The position numbers and the translations under genes are program-made. Shown here in pieces: positions 1 to 5,515 of a DNA stretch of 9,182 bases. Origin of the DNA: Pseudomonadales bacterium (GTDB lineage: Bacteria; Pseudomonadota; Gammaproteobacteria; Pseudomonadales; DT-91); the NCBI GenBank assembly GCA_013215025.1, contig JABSRR010000094.1, forward strand, positions 1-9,182. Direction: 5' to 3'. Under the pieces are notes generated by a model. That model did no database searches, was not told where the DNA came from, and worked only from the letters and a program-made list of their open reading frames with translations. How positions within the stretch are numbered: position 1 is the first letter of the stretch; each line of letters opens with the position of its first letter.

Positions 1-275
1 CCTAGCAAGGCAACCAAAGATGTGGTGTCGACCCCTAATTTGTTTAAAGCCGCAACCACGACAAACAGCATCAATACGGCGTTGACAATGGTTTGCACAA
101 ACGAGACTAACATCTCGTCTAAATTGGCTCTTAGCATCAATTTGCCGGCCAGACCAACAACCGCTTTTACGACAATTTTACCAATGTAAAAAATCAGTAT
201 TGCTAGCGCAATATTGATGCCCCATGGAATAGCATAGCTATCGATATAGCCTTGAATATTATTAGTATCAAACAT
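1..275 (-). CDS. MscS-family small mechanosensitive ion channel, N-terminal part (runs off left edge)
   Basis: Only the first 91 codons and part of the next are present. The peptide starts MFDTNNIQGYIDSYAIPWG and continues through a hydrophobic segment (about residues 17-32), a basic stretch, and a second hydrophobic segment (about 58-75). It then reaches ALNKLGVDTTSLVALLG, which lines up with the E. coli MscS stretch ALGRVGVQTASVIAVLG at the entry to the pore helix TM3. The family is an inner-membrane tension-gated channel that releases solutes on hypo-osmotic shock. The pore helix and the cytoplasmic beta and vestibule domains lie outside the window. The ATG at 275-273 has a good Shine-Dalgarno AAAGGAAC at 288-281. 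The gene lies downstream of, and in the same direction as, the BIG2 lipoprotein, 69 bp away. The family call is firm; which MscS subgroup it belongs to cannot be decided from this fragment. Confidence 0.88.
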   Translation of the reverse strand, partial: MFDTNNIQGYIDSYAIPWGINIALAILIFYIGKIVVKAVVGLAGKLMLRANLDEMLVSFVQTIVNAVLMLFVVVAALNKLGVDTTSLVALL

Positions 276-307
276 AAAAAGTTCCTTTTATCAGTTTGTT
301 ATAAACA

Positions 308-329
308 TAGCTCAGTTTTCACTAAGCTA
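308..329 (-). terminator. Possible weak terminator hairpin after the BIG2 lipoprotein gene
   Basis: On the minus strand TAGCTTAG (329-322) and CTGAGCTA (315-308) form an 8-bp stem with one U-G wobble around the loop TGAAAA. It begins 16 nt past the stop codon at 345. The following bases, TGTTTATAAC, are not a proper U tract, so termination would be weak. The hairpin also sits in the leader region of mscS and could instead be part of that gene's upstream control. The TATAAC at 303-298 just beyond resembles a -10 box, but I find no matching -35. Confidence 0.33.
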
Positions 330-344
330 CATGCTTTTAATGAT

Positions 345-2339
345 TTATTGAATATTCACCGAGCTATTTGTAGACGAGTTATTAAATTCGACATACACAT
401 TCACGGGCCCAGAGCTCAGTGCCTCAGCCTGATTTTGCCTGCCAGGCTCGGTAAAAAACCGTAATAAGCCCTCAGGTGATGGAGTGTATATTGCTAATGA
501 AGTGCAGTCGTATTTATCGTTAGCTGTCGATAAAGTGGCTTCACACTCGCAGGTAACAGTGTCGCCAACATTTGGGTTTGAAGGCAGGCAGGAGGCGCTT
601 ATAAACGTCACATAGCCAGATAGTACAGTAATATTCAGGGCATCGGTTAATACACCGGTAGCGGTGGGGTATTCGATTGAAAGTTCAAACTGCCCTGGGT
701 TTTTGCTGTGCACCACGCCGCGACTATCAACATTATTCGTGACCTGGGCAATATTCTCGTTTGAGCTTGACCATTCAACTTGACTGGTAACGTCGGTGAC
801 TTGACCCAGTGAGTCGGTGAGGTAAGCCTGATAAGGTGCATCGCTGCGCAGCGGCAGTATTGTGCGTCTGGGCTGAATCTCTACCGAGATAGGTGCTGGG
901 TTATTAACAATTAAGCTACCGCTGTCAGATTTTGAGCGCCAAGTGGCTTTGATTTCTGTCGTGCCGACGGCAAAGCTGCGCGCAAGCCCAGGCACTCTAA
1001 GGTCGTCCTCAGCGACAGTTTTTTCAGAGCTATCCCAGCTGGCAAGTTTGCTGATATTGTTGCTGCTGCCATCTTGGAAATAAGCGATCGCGGTATAAGG
1101 TTGGTCAATGCCTAAAGGTACTTCGGCGGACTCAGGAAATACCTCAATACGATCTAGTTCAGGCGCGGTTACGGTGGCAAAGGCCTGGTCGTTGATGCCG
1201 TTAAGCTCGGCAAAAATGGATGTGGTGCCGGGTAGTAAGGCGTTGGCGGTACCACCGTCTAAGCCTCTGGGCTCAATACTGGCCACCGAGCTGTTTGAAA
1301 CCGACCACAAAACATCATCGCTAATATCTCGGCTGTCACCATTATTAAAGGTACCAATCGCATTGTAACGCCCGGATACCCCTTTTGGCACAGTGATCTC
1401 GTTAGGTGTGATTTCTATTTTTTCAAGTGCCAAAGGTATGACGGTTAAATCTGAAAATGCCAAAATGCTTTGGCCGGCATAGTTAAGCGTAGCAATAACG
1501 CGAGTTTTACCCTGTGAGCGCGCAATAAGTTCGCCTTTATTAAAATTGAAATTACTGATGACGGCATTTTCAACGTTCTCGACGGACCAATCAACCTGAG
1601 GTGAAACATTGATAAATTCGCCACCGCTCATTTTAATATAGGCGCTATAGATTTGACGCTCGCCAACCACTAATACTTTATTAGGCGGGTCTATGAACAG
1701 AGCTTCAATCTGGGCATTGGTGATTTCTAATAAACCGCTATCGCTGAAGCTATTACCTTGCAGCGCAAAGTCGGCTTGTATTTCTACACCAGCAGGGGCA
1801 TTGGTTTGTAAGGCAAGTGCTTGACCAGGGTCAAGTATAATTGCGCTGTCGTCAGCACTACTCCAGCGAGAGGCGTCGGTAATTTCTTGGCTGCCGCCAT
1901 CATCAAATTCGGCAAAGCTGAAAAATTGACTAGACAGGCCAACTATACTGAGTCGTTCAGGAGGGGTAACCGTGATATTTGTAATATTTTTATCAGTGAT
2001 GTGCAGCGTTGCTGTAGCGGTAAAGGCGTTAAATATGCCAGTTATAATAACCGTGCCAGAACGTTTGGCAGTTAGCAAACCATTATTATTGATCTCTGCC
2101 AACTCTGGTTTGTCAACCGACCATAAGGTTGAATTACTCACGTCTTCTTGCAGGCCTTGCTGGTTATAAAAAAACGCCTGATATTGCTGCTGCGTGGCAA
2201 TATTGATGGTTGCTGTTATAGGGCTGATGCTAAAAAGCTCAGATGATATTCCTTCGTTATATAGCGGATTGTCATTACTGCATGATGTCAGTGTGGAGAA
2301 GACAAATAAAGCGAGGATAAAAAAATTGAAACGTCTCAT
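345..2339 (-). CDS. Lipoprotein with six tandem bacterial Ig-like (BIG2) domains
   Basis: The 664-residue protein opens with a lipoprotein signal peptide: basic MRR, a hydrophobic core and the lipobox LTSC, with the acylated Cys at 20. Ser-Asn follows, with no Asp at +2, so outer-membrane sorting is likely. Six repeats of about 85-90 residues follow at roughly 35-115, 120-207, 211-302, 306-392, 396-478 and 484-573. Each has the BIG2 pattern: I-x-[VI]-x-P start, a Y-x-A/F-x-A strand, D[IV]S or D[IV]T, and WS followed by a hydrophobic pair. The last 90 residues form a different module with four cysteines (584, 597, 599, 612) and a Ser/Asn-rich tail. BIG2 arrays are found in intimins, invasins and other surface proteins as rigid stalks; binding partner and function here are unknown. 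The ATG overlaps the stop of the upstream ompA-like gene (ATGA), suggesting translational coupling. Confidence 0.85.
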   Translation of the reverse strand: MRRFNFFILALFVFSTLTSCSNDNPLYNEGISSELFSISPITATINIATQQQYQAFFYNQQGLQEDVSNSTLWSVDKPELAEINNNGLLTAKRSGTVIITGIFNAFTATATLHITDKNITNITVTPPERLSIVGLSSQFFSFAEFDDGGSQEITDASRWSSADDSAIILDPGQALALQTNAPAGVEIQADFALQGNSFSDSGLLEITNAQIEALFIDPPNKVLVVGERQIYSAYIKMSGGEFINVSPQVDWSVENVENAVISNFNFNKGELIARSQGKTRVIATLNYAGQSILAFSDLTVIPLALEKIEITPNEITVPKGVSGRYNAIGTFNNGDSRDISDDVLWSVSNSSVASIEPRGLDGGTANALLPGTTSIFAELNGINDQAFATVTAPELDRIEVFPESAEVPLGIDQPYTAIAYFQDGSSNNISKLASWDSSEKTVAEDDLRVPGLARSFAVGTTEIKATWRSKSDSGSLIVNNPAPISVEIQPRRTILPLRSDAPYQAYLTDSLGQVTDVTSQVEWSSSNENIAQVTNNVDSRGVVHSKNPGQFELSIEYPTATGVLTDALNITVLSGYVTFISASCLPSNPNVGDTVTCECEATLSTANDKYDCTSLAIYTPSPEGLLRFFTEPGRQNQAEALSSGPVNVYVEFNNSSTNSSVNIQ

Positions 2340-3445
2340 TCTGCACCTAATTCTGAGCGGTAAAATTCAAACTTAATGCGTCTATTGGCTAAACGATGCT
2401 CGTCTGTGTCGTTATCAAATAGAGGTTCGTTTTCGCCGCGCGCCAGCACGCTAATGCGCTCAGCTGCAATGCCTTGCTCCAATAGATATTGTTTTGCGCT
2501 GTCTGCACGTTGTTGCGATAGCCTCTGGTTAAATGCTTGGCTGCCTTTGCTGTCGGTGTAGCCGATAATGCGCAGGGCGTAGTTTTGATTTTTATTTAAG
2601 AAAGCAACGGTATCAAAGTCAGGGTGGTTGACTAAGTCGGCCATTTGATAAGCCGCAAAAGTAAAATCAAGATTAATATTGAAGCGATACTGTGGGCAGC
2701 CGGCCTCATTGACCGGTACATTGGCGAGGGTGCCAAGGCAAAGATCTTGTGCATCTATTACGCCATCCATATCTTCATCATTGGGCCCGGTCACGGGATG
2801 ATCACCAAAGTGGAAGTTTAAGCCCAGCAACAAGCTCAGTGCGCCACGGTCTTGAATGGTGTTGATTTGATCGCCTACCACTGTGACTGTATCGATGACA
2901 AAGCCATCGTAGCGAAGCGTAAGATCTAAGCCGATATGCTTGGTGATTAATACACTGGCACCTGTCTGTGCACTGAAGCTAAATGCCTGACCAGTCTCGC
3001 TTTGCGCCACCGTGTCAACCACAGGCCGTTCTTCGCGAAACAAAAAGGTATAGCCAAGGCCAAGGCTGTAAAATGGCTGAAAGCGGCTATTATCAAGATT
3101 AAAGTCGTGGCGTAAGCCAATGGCTGGAATAATAAAGTATCGGTCTTGCTGTACCAGCCAGGCGAGATCTAGGTAGGGTCTAAAATAATAGCTTTTATCG
3201 GTATCAAAAATTAAGCTGCCGTTTAGCGCGAAGCCATTTTGTGACGGGCTTTCTATGCCAATAATGCGGTTGTTGACTTCATCGGTGTAATCAATCGCGA
3301 AGCTGTAGCCGGTTTTTAAACTGAGTTGTTCGAACTCTAGCGCCATACTGGGAGTGGCGAGAAAGCAGAGAAGGGAAGCGATAACTGAGCGAAAATGGGC
3401 TAAGTCAGCAAAATAAGCTAAGGTAATGCGATAAAAGCCATGCAT
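2336..3445 (-). CDS. OmpA-family outer-membrane protein (beta-barrel, TSP3-like linker, peptidoglycan-binding domain)
   Basis: The protein has 369 residues. A signal peptide with an unusually long n-region ends near TPSMA, with probable cleavage after Ala35. Residues about 36-213 alternate polar and hydrophobic strands ending in aromatics, such as LLLGLNFHFG, as in an eight-stranded barrel. An acidic thrombospondin-3-like linker (about 222-251; DEDMDGVIDAQDLC with C236 and C250) resembles the Pseudomonas OprF linker. Residues about 255-363 are the OmpA C-terminal domain: GYTDSKG, then NQRLSQQRADSAKQYL and the ending NRRIKFEFY. Asp298 and Arg313 match the pair that binds diaminopimelate in peptidoglycan. 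The ATG has AGGA (3456-3453) 7 nt upstream. The stop TGA overlaps the start of the BIG2 lipoprotein gene by 4 nt, so the two are very likely one operon. OprF-like structural or porin role is likely, but orthology to oprF is not shown. Confidence 0.9.
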   Translation of the reverse strand: MHGFYRITLAYFADLAHFRSVIASLLCFLATPSMALEFEQLSLKTGYSFAIDYTDEVNNRIIGIESPSQNGFALNGSLIFDTDKSYYFRPYLDLAWLVQQDRYFIIPAIGLRHDFNLDNSRFQPFYSLGLGYTFLFREERPVVDTVAQSETGQAFSFSAQTGASVLITKHIGLDLTLRYDGFVIDTVTVVGDQINTIQDRGALSLLLGLNFHFGDHPVTGPNDEDMDGVIDAQDLCLGTLANVPVNEAGCPQYRFNINLDFTFAAYQMADLVNHPDFDTVAFLNKNQNYALRIIGYTDSKGSQAFNQRLSQQRADSAKQYLLEQGIAAERISVLARGENEPLFDNDTDEHRLANRRIKFEFYRSELGAE

Positions 3446-3582
3446 TAGAAAATCCTATTTAAAAGCTAATTATTTCTTGGTGGCAATGTATTTTATGGTC
3501 AATAGTGCTAATCTGAGGGCTAATATTTTTACCGTTTAGCTTGAAAGCACTAAGACTTACAACAATTTATAGGGAGTATAGG
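3446..3582. other. Divergent intergenic region between ompA-like gene and YbaY-META lipoprotein gene
   Basis: These 137 bp must hold the promoters for both directions. The hexamer GCTAAT occurs three times on the plus strand (3465-3470, 3507-3512, 3519-3524), two of them 12 bp apart. I could not find a convincing -35/-10 pair in either direction. On the minus strand, the TTGACC at 3502-3497 is a fair -35, but no good -10 follows at the right distance. Confidence 0.4.
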
Positions 3583-3585
3583 GTG
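3571..3585 (+). promoter_or_regulatory. Ribosome binding site that decides the GTG start
   Basis: AGGGAG at 3571-3576 precedes GTG 3583 with a 6-nt spacer. This is the only strong Shine-Dalgarno near the 5' end of the YbaY-META gene, and it favours the GTG over the upstream TTG at 3541. Confidence 0.7.
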
Positions 3586-4443
3586 TTTAGATTATTACTA
3601 CTAGGCTTTATCAGCATGTTACTGATGGCTTGTGAGCAAAAAACCGCTGTAACTACAGATGATCAAACAGAAAAGGAGGCAACGGTGACTGTATCGACAT
3701 TATCAGGTGAGGTTTTTTATCTACAACGCAAGCTGTTGCCACCCGGTGCTGAACTAACGGTAAGCCTAGAAGATGTATCAAAAATGGATGTTGCCTCAAC
3801 CCAAATCGCTGCTGTTAGCCAAACCCTTGAGGGTGCGCCACCCTATGCTTTTTCTTTGGATTATGACCCCTCGTTAATTGTGCCAAATATGTCCTACAGC
3901 TTACGGGCAACAATTACCTTGGCCGATAAATTATTAATGACCTCAACAGAGTCCTTAAATCCATTTCGCGACCCTGATGCTGCTATTTCGATTAAATTAT
4001 CCATGGTGGCACAACACTCTGCTGAATCTAGCGCTAGCGCTGAGCACAAAGCGGTAACGGGTTTGGCAGTGGTTTCGGTAAACCCGCTGGCCAGCTTGTC
4101 TAACACCTACTGGAAATTGATTAGCATCGGAGAGCAAACAGTTGCAATGACTGAGAATCAAAAGCAAGAAGCCTTTTTTCAACTAAATGATAATGACAGC
4201 AGCCTTAAAGGTTTTGCAGGCTGTAATAATATGATGGGCAGTTATGCTAGCGAGGGTAATGATTTATCGTTTGGCCCAATCGCAATGACAAAAAAAGCCT
4301 GTTTAGAGGGTATGGATACAGAGGCGGCGTTTGCCGGCGTGCTCGAAGCAACGGCGTATTTCTCGATTCATGAGCATAAGCTAACCTTGTTGAATAGTGA
4401 TAAAAAGCCCATTGCCAGCTTTGAGGCGCAGTACTTTAATTAA
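3583..4443 (+). CDS. Lipoprotein fusing a YbaY-like (YscW-type) domain to a META/HslJ domain
   Basis: I choose the GTG at 3583, because AGGGAG at 3571-3576 lies 6 nt upstream and the resulting start MFRLLLLGFISMLLMAC is a compact lipoprotein signal with lipobox LMAC (Cys17). An in-frame TTG at 3541 would add 14 residues without a clear ribosome site. The product is 286 residues. Residues about 34-142 resemble YbaY/YscW lipoprotein domains: a GEVFYLQRKLLPPGAELTV start, a paired-strand YAFSLDYDP stretch, and SYSLRATI. Residues about 170-284 are a META (HslJ, DUF306) domain, with NTYWKL, GFAGCNNMMGSY and TKKAC, including its two usual cysteines (214, 240). HslJ is a heat-shock-induced E. coli protein associated with novobiocin resistance; neither domain has a settled biochemical activity. 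The fusion suggests periplasmic or outer-membrane envelope function. Domain calls are from motif recall. Confidence 0.85.
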   Translation: MFRLLLLGFISMLLMACEQKTAVTTDDQTEKEATVTVSTLSGEVFYLQRKLLPPGAELTVSLEDVSKMDVASTQIAAVSQTLEGAPPYAFSLDYDPSLIVPNMSYSLRATITLADKLLMTSTESLNPFRDPDAAISIKLSMVAQHSAESSASAEHKAVTGLAVVSVNPLASLSNTYWKLISIGEQTVAMTENQKQEAFFQLNDNDSSLKGFAGCNNMMGSYASEGNDLSFGPIAMTKKACLEGMDTEAAFAGVLEATAYFSIHEHKLTLLNSDKKPIASFEAQYFN

Positions 4444-4468
4444 GCGCTTCACTTTATTTAAGCGCTTC
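4435..4468 (+). repeat. 16-bp direct repeat containing the palindrome AAGCGCTT, at the end of the YbaY-META gene
   Basis: TTTAATTAAGCGCTTC (4435-4450) and TTTATTTAAGCGCTTC (4453-4468) match at 15 of 16 positions. The first copy includes the stop codon. Because AAGCGCTT is its own reverse complement, the two copies (4442-4449 and 4460-4467) can also pair as an 8-bp stem with a 10-nt loop. A terminator is possible but there is no U tract after it. Paired protein-binding sites ahead of the next gene are an alternative. Confidence 0.5.
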
Positions 4469-4527
4469 GCAAGTTAGATGTTAGTTACAGTGATTAACGC
4501 TTTAGGATAAGTTTGATAGGGATATAT

Positions 4528-5046
4528 ATGTCAATAAGAATGCAATTATTAGCGATTTCATTGCTACTGGGTGCGGCTTTAGCCGCCTGCTCTGATCAGT
4601 CATCGTCAAACTCGGAACTCTCCGCGCCGGTTGCTGCAGATGTTTACAGCAAGCAGTCTTTAAAAGACGAGGTTTCAGCCGATACTGAGAGCATCGCTGA
4701 AAAGGTTGGCGACGACACGGATGCCTATGGCTGTATTGGCTCGGCAGGCTATCAATGGTGTGCTAGCACCGCAAGCTGTGAACGGCCGTGGGAGCTGAGT
4801 GAGCAAGAAAATTTTGCGAATACTGCAGCGGCATTCTCTGCCTATTGTGAAACGGAGGCTGTTATGACTGACCAACTCAAACCCGTCGGTGCTGACCGAG
4901 ACGAACATGGCTGTATTGCCTCAGCTGGCTATCAGTGGTGTGCGAAATTAGAGCAATGCGTTAGACCTTGGGAGTTAGCCGCTGAACAGGGTTTTGAAAA
5001 TACTGCTGAGGCATTTGAGGCTTTTTGCCAAACTAAAAACAGCTAA
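4528..5046 (+). CDS. Lipoprotein with two tandem 60-residue cysteine-rich repeats
   Basis: The start is taken as ATG 4528, with AGGGAT (4518-4523) 4 nt upstream. An in-frame TTG at 4513 and an ATG at 4540 fit less well. The 172-residue product has a lipobox ending LAAC (Cys21), then a Ser/acid-rich linker (22-60). Two repeats follow with an exact 60-residue period. Each reads GCI-x-SAGYQWC-x5-C-x-RPWEL, then F-x-NTA-x-AF-x-A-[YF]-C. Cysteines fall at 69, 78, 84, 107 and again at 129, 138, 144, 167, four per repeat, which suits two disulfides each in the periplasm. I recall the GC-x-SAGY-x-WC motif from scattered small bacterial proteins, but know no named function. It lies 84 bp after the YbaY-META gene in the same direction and shares its last bases with the oppositely oriented CPXCG gene. 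Confidence 0.82.
   Translation: MSIRMQLLAISLLLGAALAACSDQSSSNSELSAPVAADVYSKQSLKDEVSADTESIAEKVGDDTDAYGCIGSAGYQWCASTASCERPWELSEQENFANTAAAFSAYCETEAVMTDQLKPVGADRDEHGCIASAGYQWCAKLEQCVRPWELAAEQGFENTAEAFEAFCQTKNS
4708..5043 (+). repeat. 180-bp in-gene tandem duplication (two copies of the cysteine unit)
   Basis: Codons 61-120 and 121-172 of the lipoprotein encode the same unit. All four cysteines, SAGYQWC and RPWEL are kept in register with no insertion or deletion. The second copy stops a few residues after the last cysteine. The linker parts between units have diverged, so the duplication is old but under selection at the motif positions. Confidence 0.8.
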
Positions 5047-5240
5047 TAGCAGTCGTTTTCACTGAATACCTCTACACTAGGCTCTTGCCCTGTGTCTGAG
5101 CCAATCAAAAAGTTGATGGGTCGACAACAGACTTGGCAATCTTCAATATAGCTTTGCCCGCAATCCTCAGAATTAATGACGACTTCTATTTGTGCGGCGC
5201 AATAGGGACAGTTGATGCTTTTTTCAAATAGCTGATACAT
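5043..5240 (-). CDS. CPXCG-motif cysteine-rich protein (small zinc ribbon)
   Basis: The 65-residue protein has CPYC at 11-14 and DCQVCCRPI at 34-42. This matches the Cys-rich CPXCG family, in which two CxxC knuckles (C11/C14 and C35/C38 here) are expected to hold zinc. The proline-rich zinc-ribbon family is typically 60-70 residues, so it looks complete. No signal peptide is visible, so it should be cytoplasmic. Further cysteines are at 27, 39 and 64. The upstream AGG touches the ATG almost directly (1 nt spacing), so there is no normal Shine-Dalgarno, and no other start codon is available before the in-frame TAG. The stop TAG shares bases with the TAA of the converging lipoprotein gene. A palindrome lies 17 bp upstream. 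The molecular role of the family is not established; I recall a Pseudomonas relative near sigX/oprF. Confidence 0.85.
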   Translation of the reverse strand: MYQLFEKSINCPYCAAQIEVVINSEDCGQSYIEDCQVCCRPINFLIGSDTGQEPSVEVFSENDCY

Positions 5241-5257
5241 ACCTGATTTACGCGCAA

Positions 5258-5280
5258 ACGGCTTGATAGTATCAAGCCGT
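5258..5280. repeat. Perfect 10-bp inverted repeat upstream of the CPXCG gene
   Basis: ACGGCTTGAT (5258-5267) and ATCAAGCCGT (5271-5280) are exact reverse complements separated by 3 bp. It ends 17 bp upstream of the CPXCG start. On the minus strand only TTT then GCGCG follows, so it is a poor intrinsic terminator for dapD. An operator for the CPXCG gene fits the position equally well. Confidence 0.75.
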
Positions 5281-5373
5281 AAGCCCTATTTGAGCTAGCA
5301 AATTGTTTTTGAAGGTATCATTACCGATAAAAGCAAATGCTAAAGAGTGCTAACAGGCTGAAGCTATTACGTC

Positions 5374-5397
5374 TCGTCTCTCGTGTTTCGTCTCTCG
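5374..5397. repeat. Short direct repeat TCGTCTCTCG, two copies at 14-bp period
   Basis: TCGTCTCTCG occurs at 5374-5383 and again at 5388-5397, separated by TGTT. A further CGTCTC sits immediately upstream, giving a pyrimidine-rich run dominated by CGTCTC. I recall similar GAGACGA-type short repeats between genes in other gammaproteobacteria, but have not checked. Confidence 0.6.
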
Positions 5398-5403
5398 CAT
5401 TGA

Positions 5404-5434
5404 AATCAACGTTAATGATTCAATAATGTTGATT
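5404..5434. repeat. Imperfect 11-bp inverted repeat
   Basis: AATCAACGTTA (5404-5414) and TAATGTTGATT (5424-5434) pair at 10 of 11 positions, the eleventh being a G-U on the plus strand, around a 9-nt loop. The plus strand continues GCTTTTATGG, a short T run. No plus-strand gene ends nearby, so a terminator role is doubtful. Confidence 0.5.
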
Positions 5435-5440
5435 GCTTTT

Positions 5441-5509
5441 ATGGCTCTGCAGCTTCAGCTACCCAGCGACGCAAATTTTGAACGTGGCTGGGTAGATACA
5501 CAGAGCCAT
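5441..5509 (-). repeat. Nested double hairpin just after the dapD stop codon
   Basis: Two perfect 9-bp stems are stacked. The outer one is ATGGCTCTG (5441-5449) with CAGAGCCAT (5501-5509). The inner one is CTACCCAGC (5459-5467) with GCTGGGTAG (5487-5495). An internal loop of 9 and 5 nt separates them and a 19-nt loop caps them. Read on the minus strand, it starts 6 nt past the dapD stop. AAAAGC rather than a U tract follows, so it is not a standard intrinsic terminator. It may stabilise the dapD mRNA end, act in Rho-dependent termination, or be a small palindromic repeat element. Confidence 0.65.
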
Positions 5510-5515
5510 CGGCGC

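Larger units (their letters stand above)
5241..5515. other. 275-bp gene-free region rich in inverted and direct repeats
   Basis: No open reading frame with family resemblance is seen on either strand. The stretch holds a perfect 10-bp palindrome (5258-5280), a 14-bp-period TCGTCTCTCG repeat (5374-5397), an 11-bp imperfect hairpin (5404-5434), a nested double hairpin (5441-5509), and GCTGAAGCT (5357-5365) whose complement AGCTTCAGC sits at 5451-5459. None of the hairpins has a convincing U tract. It should contain the 3' end of the dapD transcript and the promoter of the CPXCG gene. Confidence 0.6.

Noticed and set aside
252..464. Plus-strand reading frame across the mscS-lipoprotein gap
   Set aside because: It has no recognisable family, and overlaps the start of mscS and the end of the lipoprotein gene in antisense. 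The composition fits a chance frame.
1108..1368. Plus-strand frames within the BIG2 lipoprotein gene (also 1821-2075)
   Set aside because: They are shadows of the minus-strand gene, without ribosome sites or family resemblance.
3541..3582. Longer TTG-started form of the YbaY-META lipoprotein
   Set aside because: No ribosome site precedes 3541, whereas AGGGAG lies at the right distance from GTG 3583. The shorter form also gives a normal-length lipoprotein signal.
4442..4467. Firm intrinsic terminator after the YbaY-META gene
   Set aside because: The 8-bp AAGCGCTT stem is real, but CGCAAG follows instead of a U tract, so it is recorded only as a repeat.
5374..5397. CRISPR-like array
   Set aside because: Units are only 10 bp with 4-bp spacing. 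There are no spacers of array length and no cas genes.
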